A DNA stretch of 64,000 nucleotides, taken from the NCBI RefSeq assembly GCF_008629685.1, contig NZ_VWSF01000026.1, positions 1-64,000 on the forward strand, written 5' to 3'. Source of the DNA: Adhaeribacter rhizoryzae. GTDB lineage: Bacteria; Bacteroidota; Bacteroidia; Cytophagales; Hymenobacteraceae. Positions 35,214 through 44,889 of this stretch are shown piece after piece (position 1 is the first letter of the stretch; each line of letters opens with the position of its first letter). The position numbers were made by a program, and so were the translations under genes. The notes below the pieces were generated by a model. It made no database searches. It had not been told where the DNA came from and saw only the letters and a program-made list of their open reading frames with translations.

Positions 35214-38200
35214 TTAAAAAGTTAAGCTTAAACCAGCGTTATATATTTTAATTTGCGGATAATAATGACCCGCACCGTTCGGTAATTCGGGGTCAAATAT
35301 TTTCACTTTGTCGAAGGTGAGTAAATTCTGGCCGCTCACGTACACCCGCAGTTGCTGCATTTTTAGTTTCTGCACCAGGGTTTCCGGAATATTATAACCA
35401 AGTTGCAGGGTTTTTAAGCGGAGGTAGTTGGTATTATAAAGCCAGTAAGAGTTCTGTTGGGTAATCCAGTATTCGCGGTTATCAAAAACCCGGGCTACAT
35501 CGGTATCGGTATTTTCCGGGGTCCAGCGGTTCTCGACGTAAGCCAGCGGGAAATTACCTATTAAGCCCGATTCGGTACGCACGTATTGGTTCGCGCCGGC
35601 GGCACCCTGCCACAACATGCTTAAATCTAAATCGCCGAACACAAAATTCATGTTTAAGCCGTAAGTCAACTCCGGAAACTGCGATTTATTAAAGCGGGTA
35701 CGATCCAGAGCATTAATTTTACCATCTTCGTTTACATCTCGGAAAATAACATCGCCGGGGCGGGCACCCGCCATGTGGGGCGTACTGTTTACGTGGTCCA
35801 CATCTTTATAAATGCCCATGGCTTCGTAGTACAAACTCGACCCGATGCGGGTGCCGGTGTATCTTTGGTAATCCGGAATATTTTCGGGTTCGTCCCAGAA
35901 CAATATTTTATTGCGGGCAAACGATACGGTACCGGCAGTTTCCATCCGGAATTTGCCAAAAGATTTGCGGTGCGATAATTGGGCATCGAAGCCTTGGTTC
36001 TGTACTTTACCCAGGTTTTCGTCGGGCAGCACAATACCGGTATATTCCGGCACCGAGGCCGAACGGGCAATGAGAATATTGGAGCGTTTGGTGCGGAAAT
36101 AATCAACCTCCAGGCTAACAGCGCCATTAAATAACTGGCTCTCGATACCCACGTTAAAATTATTCGCTACTTCCCAGGTAATATTTTCGTTCGGAATACG
36201 GATGGGATAAATAGAAGGATTTAAGCCCAGATCGTTGCCAAAAATAGAACCGGACCCGAAACCGTAATTACTCAGGTACTGGAAGTTGGCCACTTTATCG
36301 TTACCCATTTGCCCCCACGAACCGCGCACTTTAAAGAAATCTACCAGGTTAATATTGTTCTTCCAGAAGTTTTCGTTTGAAAGAACCCAGCCGGCCGAGA
36401 AGCCCGGGAAAAAGCCAAAGCGTTTGTCGCGCGGGAAGTTCTGGGAGCCGTCGTAGCGCCAGTTAAAATCGAAGAGGTATGTATCTTTAAACTGGTAAGA
36501 AGCCCGGCCAAAGTAATTTTTTCGGGCCGTCTCATAACCCGAGCCACTCACCTGTCTTTCGTCCTGGCCGCCGGCAAATAATTGGTCTACCGCTGCCGAA
36601 ATAAAGTACCGGCGCAAACCGTAAAAGTCATTACCTTTTTCTTCGTTTTGCTCATACGCTACAAACGCGCTAATGCTGTGCGGGCCAAAAGTACGGGCAT
36701 AATTAATTTTGGAGTTAAGGGTTATTTGCTGGCTATGTACAAAAGACTCGGTTAACTGCGGATCGCTTACGCCGCGTTCAGCGGAATTCAGAATGGGCTC
36801 GTTCTGGCCGTTAAACCCGCCAAAGGTGTAGAGCGTCCAGGGCTTAATAAAGTTCTTTTTGTAAGTCAGTTCTTTACTGGCCGCCAGGTTACCATCAATA
36901 AACAAGCCTTTTACCCAAGGCAATTTAACCGTATACCCAAAAAGGGCGTTTACCAGGTTTATGTCGTGTTTGTTGTAGCCAATGGTGTTGGTGGAGGTTA
37001 CCACCGGGTTATTGCCTTGTTCAATATCGGGACCGGGTAAGCCGTTGGGCCAAACTGCTGTTTCGGTGGGGCGGCCCCGCTGAATAAACCGGAAAATATC
37101 GCTGGCGCCCAGCGGCGGATAATTTTTATTGCTATGCCGGCCCTGTACATCAAAATTTAACTTAATATTTTCGGTTACATCGGCATCGAGGTTAATGCGC
37201 AGGTTTTGCTGTTTGTAATTGGTGGCGCTGTTGCGGTAAACGGCATCTTCGTAAACACTGCCCAGTGAAACAAAATACCGTACCTTATCGCCGCCACCGC
37301 GCAAGCTCAGGTTGTGGCGGTTCTGCAACGACCAAGGTTTAATTACCGCATCAATCCAGTCGGTGTTGGGGTGCGTCCAGGGCGAAGAACCGTCTTTAAA
37401 CTTCTGAATATCTTCATCGGTATATTTGGGCCGGGTGCCGGCGTAACCTAATATTTCGTTGGTTAACTGGGCATATAAACCCGCATCGGCCATTTCGGGC
37501 ATGCGGGTGGGTGTTACGAAACCCTGGTTAAAACTATAATCGAGGGTAGGTTTGCCGGTTTTGCCTCTTTTGGTTTTCACCAGAATTACCCCGTTGGCGG
37601 CCCGGGAGCCGTAAATAGAAGCCGAAGCATCTTTTAGAACCGAAATACTTTCAATGTCGTTGGGGTTGAGTTTATCTAAACCGCCTAACAAGCTTGGAAT
37701 ACCGTCTACTACAATCAGCGGCGAATTATCGCCTAAAGTACTCTGGCCCCGGATAAATAATTGCGAGCCACCGCCGCCCGGTTCGCCGGAACGATCAACA
37801 GCAATAACGCCGGCTACGCGGCCCGTTAAAGTATTTGTTACGTGGGTAGTGGGCGCTTGATTCAGGTCCTCGCCTTTCACCATCGAAATTGCTCCGGTAA
37901 CGTTTACTTTTTTCTGGGTACCATAACCCACCACCACTACTTCTTCTAAAGCTTTGGCATCGTCTTCCAAAGTAATATTTAGCGTTCCTCCGGAAGTGGG
38001 TACGGGTACTTCTTTGGTGGCAAAGCCAATAAAAGAAAATATTAAGGTGCCCCCGCTGTTTGGTACTACCAAGGTATAGCTGCCATCCGGACCCGAAGTA
38101 GCGCCGTTATTGGTTCCTTTTAATAAAATGGTAACGCCCGGCAAACCTTCTCCGCTTCTGGAAGTGATTTTACCCGAAACGGTAATATCTACCGCGGCCA

Positions 38201-38603
38201 CTAAACTGGTTCGTAAGATGCTGGCTTCGGGGCTGGTAACCAACCGTAACCGAACGTGTATATTATTTTTCACCTGCTTAAATTCGAGTTGCGTACTTGC
38301 CGCTACCTGGTCCAGCACCTTTTCCAGCGATTCGTTTTTCGCCGATATGGTAATCAGGCCTTTATGCAGGGTTTCCTGCTCATCAAAAGTAAATTTATAA
38401 ACTGTGGCGGCTTCAATTTTCCGGATAAAATCCTGCAAAGTGGCATTGCGGAGCGATAAGGATATTTTGGTTTCTTTCAGGCTTTGCAACCTTTCGCCAT
38501 CGTCGGCGGCCCATACAGCCGAAATAACCAGGAGCTGAAAAAGAACACTTAATAGTGTGTAACCAGCTATCCGGGGAAACAGATAGTATAGATTTTTTTT
38601 CAT
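35214..38603 (-). CDS. SusC/RagA-family transporter with N-terminal STN signalling domain
   Basis: The 1129-residue protein has a signal peptide ending near VWAA. A secretin/TonB short N-terminal (STN) domain spans ~46-120 (ISLSLRNATLQDFIRKIEA), a carboxypeptidase-regulatory-like domain ~142-215, a TonB-box-like EEVVVVGYG ~220-230, then plug and barrel. In FecA-type systems the STN domain contacts the periplasmic part of the FecR anti-sigma factor, and FecR is encoded next door here. The plug signature reads LKDASASIYGSRAANG, one residue shorter than the usual ASATAIYG form. It pairs with the SusD gene downstream. Confidence 0.93.
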   Translation of the reverse strand: MKKNLYYLFPRIAGYTLLSVLFQLLVISAVWAADDGERLQSLKETKISLSLRNATLQDFIRKIEAATVYKFTFDEQETLHKGLITISAKNESLEKVLDQVAASTQLEFKQVKNNIHVRLRLVTSPEASILRTSLVAAVDITVSGKITSRSGEGLPGVTILLKGTNNGATSGPDGSYTLVVPNSGGTLIFSFIGFATKEVPVPTSGGTLNITLEDDAKALEEVVVVGYGTQKKVNVTGAISMVKGEDLNQAPTTHVTNTLTGRVAGVIAVDRSGEPGGGGSQLFIRGQSTLGDNSPLIVVDGIPSLLGGLDKLNPNDIESISVLKDASASIYGSRAANGVILVKTKRGKTGKPTLDYSFNQGFVTPTRMPEMADAGLYAQLTNEILGYAGTRPKYTDEDIQKFKDGSSPWTHPNTDWIDAVIKPWSLQNRHNLSLRGGGDKVRYFVSLGSVYEDAVYRNSATNYKQQNLRINLDADVTENIKLNFDVQGRHSNKNYPPLGASDIFRFIQRGRPTETAVWPNGLPGPDIEQGNNPVVTSTNTIGYNKHDINLVNALFGYTVKLPWVKGLFIDGNLAASKELTYKKNFIKPWTLYTFGGFNGQNEPILNSAERGVSDPQLTESFVHSQQITLNSKINYARTFGPHSISAFVAYEQNEEKGNDFYGLRRYFISAAVDQLFAGGQDERQVSGSGYETARKNYFGRASYQFKDTYLFDFNWRYDGSQNFPRDKRFGFFPGFSAGWVLSNENFWKNNINLVDFFKVRGSWGQMGNDKVANFQYLSNYGFGSGSIFGNDLGLNPSIYPIRIPNENITWEVANNFNVGIESQLFNGAVSLEVDYFRTKRSNILIARSASVPEYTGIVLPDENLGKVQNQGFDAQLSHRKSFGKFRMETAGTVSFARNKILFWDEPENIPDYQRYTGTRIGSSLYYEAMGIYKDVDHVNSTPHMAGARPGDVIFRDVNEDGKINALDRTRFNKSQFPELTYGLNMNFVFGDLDLSMLWQGAAGANQYVRTESGLIGNFPLAYVENRWTPENTDTDVARVFDNREYWITQQNSYWLYNTNYLRLKTLQLGYNIPETLVQKLKMQQLRVYVSGQNLLTFDKVKIFDPELPNGAGHYYPQIKIYNAGLSLTF

Positions 38604-38763
38604 AAATTTGGGTTTGTTGTTTATACAATTGTTTTACAAAAGCTTCCGGCAACCTGCATGCGCCAACATTTGGTTTTTCGGAGGCAAGCGCCGCAAAGCT
38701 TCTATCCGGAAGTTTTGCGGCGTAATTTTACATTTCCATTATTTCATAATTGTTAAGCTTTAG

Positions 38764-39819
38764 TTATCTAAACTTTATTAAAATTTTATTTCCTTTCTTT
38801 TCGTAAGTAAAGCTTTTTACAAAAGCTATCCCGGCCAGCACATTATCCAGGCTTTCATCCTGGTAACTGCCCGTGTAACGCCATTCTTTTTTTTGCCCCG
38901 GAATTTTGCCAACTACCTGAATATTAATGCCGTACCAGCCTTCGAGTTTTTGAATAACCTGTTCTAAATTTGCCTGTTTAAAATATAGAATACCCGCCCG
39001 CCAGCTTAAAACTTCCTGGGCATCAAAAGCAGAAACTTTATAAGTAAGGGCTGTTTGGCTATATTGTAATTGCTGGCCGGGTAGGAGAATGGCCAGTTGC
39101 GTCTTATTGCCGGGTTTATTTTTTTCAATTTTAACTGAACCGGTAGCTAAGGCTATTGCTACATTTTGTTTACCGGGGCGGTAATTAATATTAAAAGAAG
39201 TGCCTAAGGCCTGGGTAAGCAGCGAACCGGTTTTTACCATAAAAGGCCGTTGGGCATCTTTGGCCACTTTAAAAAATGCTTCGCCGGTTAAGGTAATTTC
39301 TCTTTTATGCGAGGAAAAATGCGCTGGATAAGTAACCTGGCTATTGCTGTTTAAGGTAATAACCGAGCCATCTTCCAGGGTAATATTTTTCCGGATTCCA
39401 GAACCTGATTGGATGGTTACCAACCGAATAACAGACTTATTTTTACGGGTGAATTGGTCCGAGAAAAACCACAGGAAACAAACCGGCAGGAATATAATGG
39501 CGGCCACTTTCAGCCACCATTGCCATTGGGTTTGGGTTTTCGGCAGGGCTAAAACGTTAGTTTCTGATTCAGCGTAATCTGTTACCAAATCGGCGGCGGC
39601 TTGTTTCTCTATATTTCCGTTAATACGTGCCAAAATAGCGGCGGAATGCGGCGCAAATTCTTTAGATGCTTCTTCAATTTCTACTTCTTCCCACAACCGG
39701 TATAATTCCTGTTCGTGCGGCGTGGGAAGTTCCGATTCTTTGAACCACGCCAAAATTTTTTCTACCTCCTCCGGCGAACATTCTCCTCTGAAATATTTCT
39801 CTAATAGTGTATTTTCCAT
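38764..39819 (-). CDS. FecR-family transmembrane anti-sigma factor
   Basis: The 351-residue protein has a cytoplasmic N-terminal helical part, where sigma binds (LLEKYFRGECSPEEVEKILAW). One membrane segment lies at ~101-120 (WWLKVAAIIFLPVCFLWFFS). The periplasmic FecR domain contains the blocks ITLEDGSVITLNSNSQVTYP and GEAFFKVAKDAQRPFMV, followed by a C-terminal DUF4974-type domain (FKQANLEQVIQKLEGWYG). It should hold the ECF sigma factor inactive until the STN-bearing SusC signals substrate. It lies 160 bases upstream of that susC gene, in the same direction. Confidence 0.92.
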   Translation of the reverse strand: MENTLLEKYFRGECSPEEVEKILAWFKESELPTPHEQELYRLWEEVEIEEASKEFAPHSAAILARINGNIEKQAAADLVTDYAESETNVLALPKTQTQWQWWLKVAAIIFLPVCFLWFFSDQFTRKNKSVIRLVTIQSGSGIRKNITLEDGSVITLNSNSQVTYPAHFSSHKREITLTGEAFFKVAKDAQRPFMVKTGSLLTQALGTSFNINYRPGKQNVAIALATGSVKIEKNKPGNKTQLAILLPGQQLQYSQTALTYKVSAFDAQEVLSWRAGILYFKQANLEQVIQKLEGWYGINIQVVGKIPGQKKEWRYTGSYQDESLDNVLAGIAFVKSFTYEKKGNKILIKFR

Positions 39820-40034
39820 TACCTATAAAAGGCCGTTTGGAGGGTATACACTTAACTTAAGGTCAGCACCACCTCGGTTTCAAAAAATTTATTTATTTCT
39901 TAAAAACCTTGACTTAACCTTTTTTTATGTTTAGTTTTCTAATCATAATACTATATAATTTGTGAAATATTTAATTTTCGGGTAAAGTACTTCTCCAAAA
40001 TCTTTAAAAAGCTTAAATTTATTTAACCGGTAAA

Positions 40035-40628
40035 ATGACGGAAGCAAACGCGGATAACAGCCCGGCCATTATTCAAGCGCTAAAACACGGCGACCGCTTG
40101 GCTTTTGAAAAAATTTATCAGCGCTTTGGCCCCAAGCTTTATGCTTTTACCTTAAAATTGGGCTGCAATAAAGAAGATGCGGAAGAAGTAGTGCAGGAGG
40201 TATTTTTAAAGATTTGGGAGCGCAAACATTTACTCGACCCACAGCAAAACTTTGATGGGTATTTATTCCGAATGGTCCGCCACCTTGTTTACAACAAAGC
40301 GCGGCACCGGGTACATGAATTTGCTTACCACAGTTACCTGGCAAGTGCCCAAAACAAAACTGAAAGTTATATCGAAGAAAGCCTGGATTACCAGGAACTG
40401 GATCAGTTGCTTCAAGAAACCTATACCGCTTTGCCGCCGGTGCGGCAACAGGTTTTTGTCATGAGCCGCTTAGAAGGTTTAAGTAATAATGAAATTGCCG
40501 AAAAACTCCAGACCAGTAACAGCAACATCGAGAACCATCTGAATAAGGCGTTACGGGCTATTCGCCTGAAACTAAAGTTGTATAAAGTTATTTACCTTAA
40601 TATTGGGGTTCTCTTTAGCTTTTTATAG
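40035..40628 (+). CDS. ECF-type RNA polymerase sigma factor
   Basis: The 197-residue protein has sigma region 2 (FEKIYQRFGPKLYAFTLKL, then EDAEEVVQEVFLKIW) and region 4 (LPPVRQQVFVMSRLEGLSNN-EIAEKL with the helix-turn-helix). There is no region 3, as is normal for ECF factors of the Bacteroidota FecI-like group. It is transcribed away from the FecR gene across a 215-base gap, whereas sigma and anti-sigma genes usually run in the same direction. It presumably directs transcription of the fecR-susC-susD set. The C-terminus ends in a short hydrophobic stretch (YLNIGVLFSFL) that is unusual for a sigma factor. Confidence 0.92.
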   Translation: MTEANADNSPAIIQALKHGDRLAFEKIYQRFGPKLYAFTLKLGCNKEDAEEVVQEVFLKIWERKHLLDPQQNFDGYLFRMVRHLVYNKARHRVHEFAYHSYLASAQNKTESYIEESLDYQELDQLLQETYTALPPVRQQVFVMSRLEGLSNNEIAEKLQTSNSNIENHLNKALRAIRLKLKLYKVIYLNIGVLFSFL

Positions 40629-40744
40629 TGTTACCGGAATATTTCTGGCTAAAACCTTCTTAATATTATTCAAACTTTCACAAAACTATCCAAATTCCCC
40701 TTCGGAAAGACTGGAGGAGGATTTACTTAACTAATATAACCCAA

Positions 40745-40767
40745 GAGCAGGATTAAACATCCTGCTC
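40745..40767 (-). terminator. Hairpin after the TerB-like gene
   Basis: GAGCAGGAT (40745-40753) pairs perfectly with ATCCTGCTC (40759-40767) around TAAAC. It lies 15 bases beyond the minus-strand stop and between convergent genes. U-tracts are weak on both sides. Confidence 0.55.
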
Positions 40768-40781
40768 CTGTTAATCTGCTA

Positions 40782-41585
40782 TTACCAGCCCGAACGATTA
40801 CGGCCGCCGCCCAAAATACCCCCGAGTAAGCCGGCCAAGCCACCAGAACTCATGCCGCCATAGCCGCGCCGACCGTTTAAACCACCCAAAATAGAAATAA
40901 TAGAACCCAGGCCGCTGCCACCAGAACCACCGCGGTACATACCGCCGCCCATCATGCCACCGCCTAGTAAACCACCAAGCAAGCCGCCGCCCATACCGCC
41001 CATCATGCCGTGGCTCCGGCGCCGGCCGCCACTCATCATGCGGCTAATTACAATGGGAGCCAATATTCCTAACATGCCCGTTACCATTTGGGGCGAAATA
41101 CCGGCATTTTTAAACATATCGCCAAAGCCACTTTTATTTACAAACGATTGCGAGGTAGTATCTTCGCCTTTTTGCTGGGCTTCGTTGGCGGTGTTTACAA
41201 AATTATCGAGGAGGCTAAACTGCTTTTGGTTAATACCTAAATAATTAGCCATATCCTGAATATGCTTTTCTTCTTCGGGCGTATACTTGCCGTCGGCTTT
41301 GGCAAAACTGATAATATCGGTTACAAACGAAAACCGTAACTGGCTGTTTTTAAGCTGGTCTAAACATTTTTGCAGGCTGATGGCCGAAGGATTGCGGGCT
41401 ATTTGCACGACTTCTTCATGAATATTTTCGGGCAGTTCGGCGGCTTCGCCCATCAGGCGCAAAAATTCCAGTTCTTCATCAGAAGCGTGGCCGTCGGCCG
41501 AGGCCATGGTGGCCAAAGCGGCTAAATACGCACCCCGTTCTTCCAGGGAATAATCTTTTAATAAGGTTGTCTGCTCTTGTTCCAT
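40782..41585 (-). CDS. TerB-like protein with Gly/Met-rich tail
   Basis: The 267-residue protein has a TerB-type helical domain at residues ~10-135. Two acidic, calcium-site-like repeats MASADGHASDEELEFL and FAKADGKYTPEEEKHI are typical of the tellurite-resistance TerB fold. Residues ~165-267 form a low-complexity Gly/Met/Arg tail (GGMGGGLLGGLLGGGMMGGG) containing an earlier hydrophobic stretch (MVTGMLGILAPIVISRMM). Such solo TerB proteins are linked to envelope stress and membrane association, and no other ter genes are nearby. Tellurite resistance should not be assumed. Confidence 0.8.
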   Translation of the reverse strand: MEQEQTTLLKDYSLEERGAYLAALATMASADGHASDEELEFLRLMGEAAELPENIHEEVVQIARNPSAISLQKCLDQLKNSQLRFSFVTDIISFAKADGKYTPEEEKHIQDMANYLGINQKQFSLLDNFVNTANEAQQKGEDTTSQSFVNKSGFGDMFKNAGISPQMVTGMLGILAPIVISRMMSGGRRRSHGMMGGMGGGLLGGLLGGGMMGGGMYRGGSGGSGLGSIISILGGLNGRRGYGGMSSGGLAGLLGGILGGGRNRSGW

Positions 41586-41784
41586 TAGTTTTATCTGGTA
41601 TAGTTCTAACTTGTCTTAACGTGCCGAACCGGAAGTAAGTTAATGTTCTCCGTTGCGAGCCACTAAACTCAGAATTAGCCGCTTACTTATACATTTTAAC
41701 AGCCCGGCGTACTGCTATAAATATTCTTTGCATTACTTACAACTGCTGGTACCGGCCCAATTAATATTTGTGGGCGCTTTTACA

Positions 41785-42216
41785 TTAAACTTTAATTTCG
41801 AATATTTTCTGTTCTTTAACTTCGGTAAAACCAGCTTGCCGGTAAAACTGGTGACTGGCAAATCGTTTGGTATTGCACCTGACTTTTATATGGGTAATCT
41901 GGTACTGGCTGGCCCATTGCGTTACCGCTGCTACTAATATTTTACCAATGCCTTTGCCGCGGTGCGGCGCATCTACCACCAGGCCACCAATTTCAACAAA
42001 CCTCCCCGACTCTAACCTTATGGCGTAAAACGCATGAATCCAGCCCACTACCTCTTTATTTATTTCGGCTACCAAGGCTAAATCCGTTTTGCTTTTTAAT
42101 ATTTCGGCTAGTAAATCAGCAGTTTCGGCTGCAGTGGTTTGGTATCCGAGCTGGTTAGTTAAGCTTGCAACGGCCGTGCTATCCGCTACGGTTATAGCTC
42201 TAACAAATATGTTCAT
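41785..42216 (-). CDS. GNAT-family N-acetyltransferase
   Basis: The product (143 aa from the ATG at 42216) begins MNIFVRAITVADSTAVASL. It carries GNAT motif A GGLVVDAPHRGKGIGKILVA (the R/Q-x-x-G-x-G/A acetyl-CoA pyrophosphate loop) and motif B IKVRCNTKRFASHQFYRQAGF. It transfers an acetyl group to an unknown amine in the cytoplasm. A TTG codon 30 bases upstream is in frame, but the ATG fits the domain start. It is divergent from the D-lactate dehydrogenase gene. Confidence 0.85.
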   Translation of the reverse strand: MNIFVRAITVADSTAVASLTNQLGYQTTAAETADLLAEILKSKTDLALVAEINKEVVGWIHAFYAIRLESGRFVEIGGLVVDAPHRGKGIGKILVAAVTQWASQYQITHIKVRCNTKRFASHQFYRQAGFTEVKEQKIFEIKV

Positions 42217-42312
42217 CCTGATTAGTTTTATATCTTGTGCTGGCAAGAAGGCAATATTTATTAGCGGCTTTACTGATTATTGTCATTATAATTAAGTAAT
42301 TAACCGCTTTAC

Positions 42313-42395
42313 TTTGAGCCACTAAAATATTAGCCGGCGTAAAACAATTAAGTTAAAAACGAAAATCGAACGCCGGCTAAAATATTAAACTCAAA
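42313..42395. repeat. Imperfect inverted repeat upstream of the D-lactate dehydrogenase gene
   Basis: TAGCCGGCGT (42331-42340) pairs perfectly with ACGCCGGCTA (42370-42379). Flanking AATATT and TTTGAG/CTCAAA elements extend the symmetry to ~26 bases per arm with small offsets. It sits between divergent genes, 70 bases before the dehydrogenase start, so an operator role is possible; a repeat-family remnant is an alternative. Confidence 0.6.
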
Positions 42396-42464
42396 ACCAG
42401 ATTCTGAATAGTACAATATTCTTTAGAAATATTTCGAGTACTAATCTGCTTTAATTTTTTAACT

Positions 42465-43454
42465 ATGAAAATTATATTCTTCAGCGCCAAACCCTACGAC
42501 CAGCAATTTTTTACGGAGGTAAACCAACAATATAATTTCGAACTGAATTTTCTGGAAGCCCACTTAAACAGCAAAACGGCCGTGCTGGCCCAGGGCTACG
42601 AGGTGGTTTGTGTTTTTGTGAACGATGCCATTACCGCCGAAGTACTACAAATATTGGCAAACCAGGGCATTAAATTATTGGCTTTACGCTGCGCCGGTTT
42701 TAACAACGTAGATTTAAAAACCGCTCATTCGCTGGGTATTAAAGTAGTACGCGTACCGGCTTATTCGCCGTATGCCGTGGCCGAACATACGCTGGCGCTT
42801 ATTTTAACCTTAAACCGTAAAACCCACCGGGCCTACAACCGCGTGAAAGAAGGCAACTTTGCCCTGAACGGTTTGCTGGGATTTGATTTGCACGGCAAAA
42901 CCGCCGGCCTGATTGGCTTGGGTAAAATTGGTTTAGCTACCGCCCGCATCTTAAAAGGCTTCGGCTGCCGCGTATTGGGTTACGATGTAGCAAAATCAGA
43001 AGAGGCCGACAGCATTGGCGTGGAATTTTCTTCTTTAGATGCGCTTTATTCCCAATCAGATATTATTTCGCTGCATTGCCCGCTTACGCCCGAAACGCAC
43101 CATATTATTAATGCCAGTTCTATTGCTAAAATGAAGAAAGGCGTAATGCTGATAAACACCAGCCGGGGTGCCCTGATAGATACCCGCGCGGTAATAGTAG
43201 GCCTGAAAAAAGAACAAATCAGTTACCTGGGTTTAGATGTTTATGAAGAAGAAGGCGATTTATTTTTCGAAGATTTATCGAATAAAGTAATTCAGGACGA
43301 TGTTTTTATGAGGCTGCTTTCGTTTAACAACGTTTTAATAACCGGTCACCAGGCTTTTTTAACTTCTAACGCGCTGCAAAAAATTGCCGAGACTACTTTA
43401 CAGAATATTCAGGATTTTGCCAACCAGCGCGAACTTGCCAACGAAGTGAAATAA
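42465..43454 (+). CDS. ldhA: D-lactate dehydrogenase (2-hydroxyacid dehydrogenase family)
   Basis: The 329-residue protein matches the LdhA type: [26 protein letters not shown] and [20 protein letters not shown]. The NAD-binding motif is [13 protein letters not shown] (GxGxxG at 151-156). The catalytic residues Arg234 (NTSRG), Glu263 (DVYEEE) and His295 (ITGHQAF) fall at the positions expected from well-studied D-LDHs. It reduces pyruvate to D-lactate with NADH in the cytoplasm. It is a single gene preceded by an inverted repeat at 42313-42395. Confidence 0.9.
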   Translation: MKIIFFSAKPYDQQFFTEVNQQYNFELNFLEAHLNSKTAVLAQGYEVVCVFVNDAITAEVLQILANQGIKLLALRCAGFNNVDLKTAHSLGIKVVRVPAYSPYAVAEHTLALILTLNRKTHRAYNRVKEGNFALNGLLGFDLHGKTAGLIGLGKIGLATARILKGFGCRVLGYDVAKSEEADSIGVEFSSLDALYSQSDIISLHCPLTPETHHIINASSIAKMKKGVMLINTSRGALIDTRAVIVGLKKEQISYLGLDVYEEEGDLFFEDLSNKVIQDDVFMRLLSFNNVLITGHQAFLTSNALQKIAETTLQNIQDFANQRELANEVK

Positions 43455-43475
43455 ACCCTGGCCAGGCTAGCTTTA

Positions 43476-44105
43476 CTACACAGACTTTTGCAGAACTAAC
43501 GTTAAAATGCGAGGGAGTTTAGTTGGGTCATTTTCATCAAAATATTCATTCAGGTTCAGGAGCCTTAATTGGTGGTTACGGGCGGCCTGCATAAATTCCG
43601 AAATATGATGGGTAAAACATTCCAGTTCGGTGCGGCCGGCTTCGGTATCGAAGCGGGCTTTGGTGCCGGCATATTGCTTAAAGGGGTGCAGTTCGCCGAG
43701 GTAAACGTGCCCGCCCGGTTTTAGTACTTTGGCTACCTGCGCAAAAATAAAATTAAGGTCGGCAATGTGTTCCAGCACCAAGCTAAAACTTACCAAATCA
43801 AAACTTTCCGTTTCAAAAGGCCATTCGGCGGTAATATCGGCTTGCATAAAAGTTACGTTGCTGACGCTAACTTTTTCTTTGGCCCGCGCCAGCATTTCTT
43901 CCGATAAATCTACGGCCGTAACCTGCGCCGCCTTTTGAATTAGCCAAACGGTGTTTTTTCCGGTTCCGCAACCTATTTCTAGGCAATTAACAAAAGGTAT
44001 TGGGCTTAATTCCTGACGCAAAGCCCTTGCTTCCAAGTCGCGGGTTTTGTTTTTATTCGTGTCGTACTGGGTTGCCCAAATATTATAAGCTTCTCTGGTT
44101 TTCAT
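43476..44105 (-). CDS. Class I SAM-dependent methyltransferase
   Basis: From the ATG at 44105 the product is 209 residues, starting MKTREAYNIWATQYDTNKNK. It shows motif I FVNCLEIGCGTGKNTVWLI, the acidic loop VTAVDLSEEML, DLVSFSLVLEHI and KVLKPGGHVYLGELHP. This is the UbiE/SAM-MT type-11 pattern. The substrate is unknown. An upstream in-frame TTG (44138) is less likely as a start. It converges tightly on the dehydrogenase gene (21-base gap). Confidence 0.85.
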   Translation of the reverse strand: MKTREAYNIWATQYDTNKNKTRDLEARALRQELSPIPFVNCLEIGCGTGKNTVWLIQKAAQVTAVDLSEEMLARAKEKVSVSNVTFMQADITAEWPFETESFDLVSFSLVLEHIADLNFIFAQVAKVLKPGGHVYLGELHPFKQYAGTKARFDTEAGRTELECFTHHISEFMQAARNHQLRLLNLNEYFDENDPTKLPRILTLVLQKSV

Positions 44106-44355
44106 GCGGATAGTTGGTTGTAAAGCCAAATAAAACAAATTATAATTCAGCCTGTATAAGGTTAGGCCCCTTAACCTTAGGCCATTTGAAAGGAGTTCAG
44201 GTATACTAGCAAAAAACGGTATCAGTGTCTCGGCTTACGGCCTTTTCTTAAATATAACAAAAGTCATTAAACTCTGCCTAATTATTGTAAATCTAGGATA
44301 TAATATAAGAGAAGAATCCTTTCCTTAGCAGTAGGTAAAATACGGTTAGAATCAC

Positions 44356-44781
44356 ATGAAAAAAGAGAACAACTTGCAAAGATTTCTGGACGCTCAAGAA
44401 ACTGCTTACCCTATTGCCTTAGCCGAAGTAAGAAACGGCCGCAAACATAGCCATTGGATGTGGTTTATCTTTCCGCAAATAAAAGGCTTAGGTTATAGTA
44501 GTACTTCCCAGTTTTATGCCATCAAAGATTTGGAGGAAGCGCAAGCCTATCTTGAACATCCGCTACTAGGAAGTAGATTGGTTGATATTTGTCAGGAGTT
44601 ATACAAACTGGAAAGCCAAGATGCCTATGCTATATTCGGGAGTCCGGATGATTTAAAATTAAAATCCTCGATGACCTTATTTTCTGCCTTGCCAAATACT
44701 CATGCGATTTTCGGATTAATATTAGACAAGTTTTACCAGGGAAACAAAGACGATAAAACGCTACAAATATTAAATTATTAA
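44356..44781 (+). CDS. DUF1810-family protein
   Basis: The 141-residue protein matches the DUF1810 pattern: LQRFLDAQETAYPIALAEVR, GRKHSHWMWFIFPQIKGLG, then STSQFYAIKDLEEAQAYL and EHPLLGSRL. It is a cytoplasmic all-alpha protein of calpastatin-like annotation with unknown biochemical role. Length is normal for the family. Confidence 0.9.
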   Translation: MKKENNLQRFLDAQETAYPIALAEVRNGRKHSHWMWFIFPQIKGLGYSSTSQFYAIKDLEEAQAYLEHPLLGSRLVDICQELYKLESQDAYAIFGSPDDLKLKSSMTLFSALPNTHAIFGLILDKFYQGNKDDKTLQILNY

Positions 44782-44889
44782 AAACACTTTACATTTAATC
44801 GCTTATGAGCCTCCTTTAAGCAGCCCAGTAAACCGGATTATATAAAATGGACCTCCATCAGCCTTGCTGTTGCAAAGAAAGAACTTGTT

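Noticed and set aside
40782-41585. Calling the TerB-like protein a tellurite resistance gene
   Set aside because: No other ter genes are nearby and solo TerB proteins have other roles.
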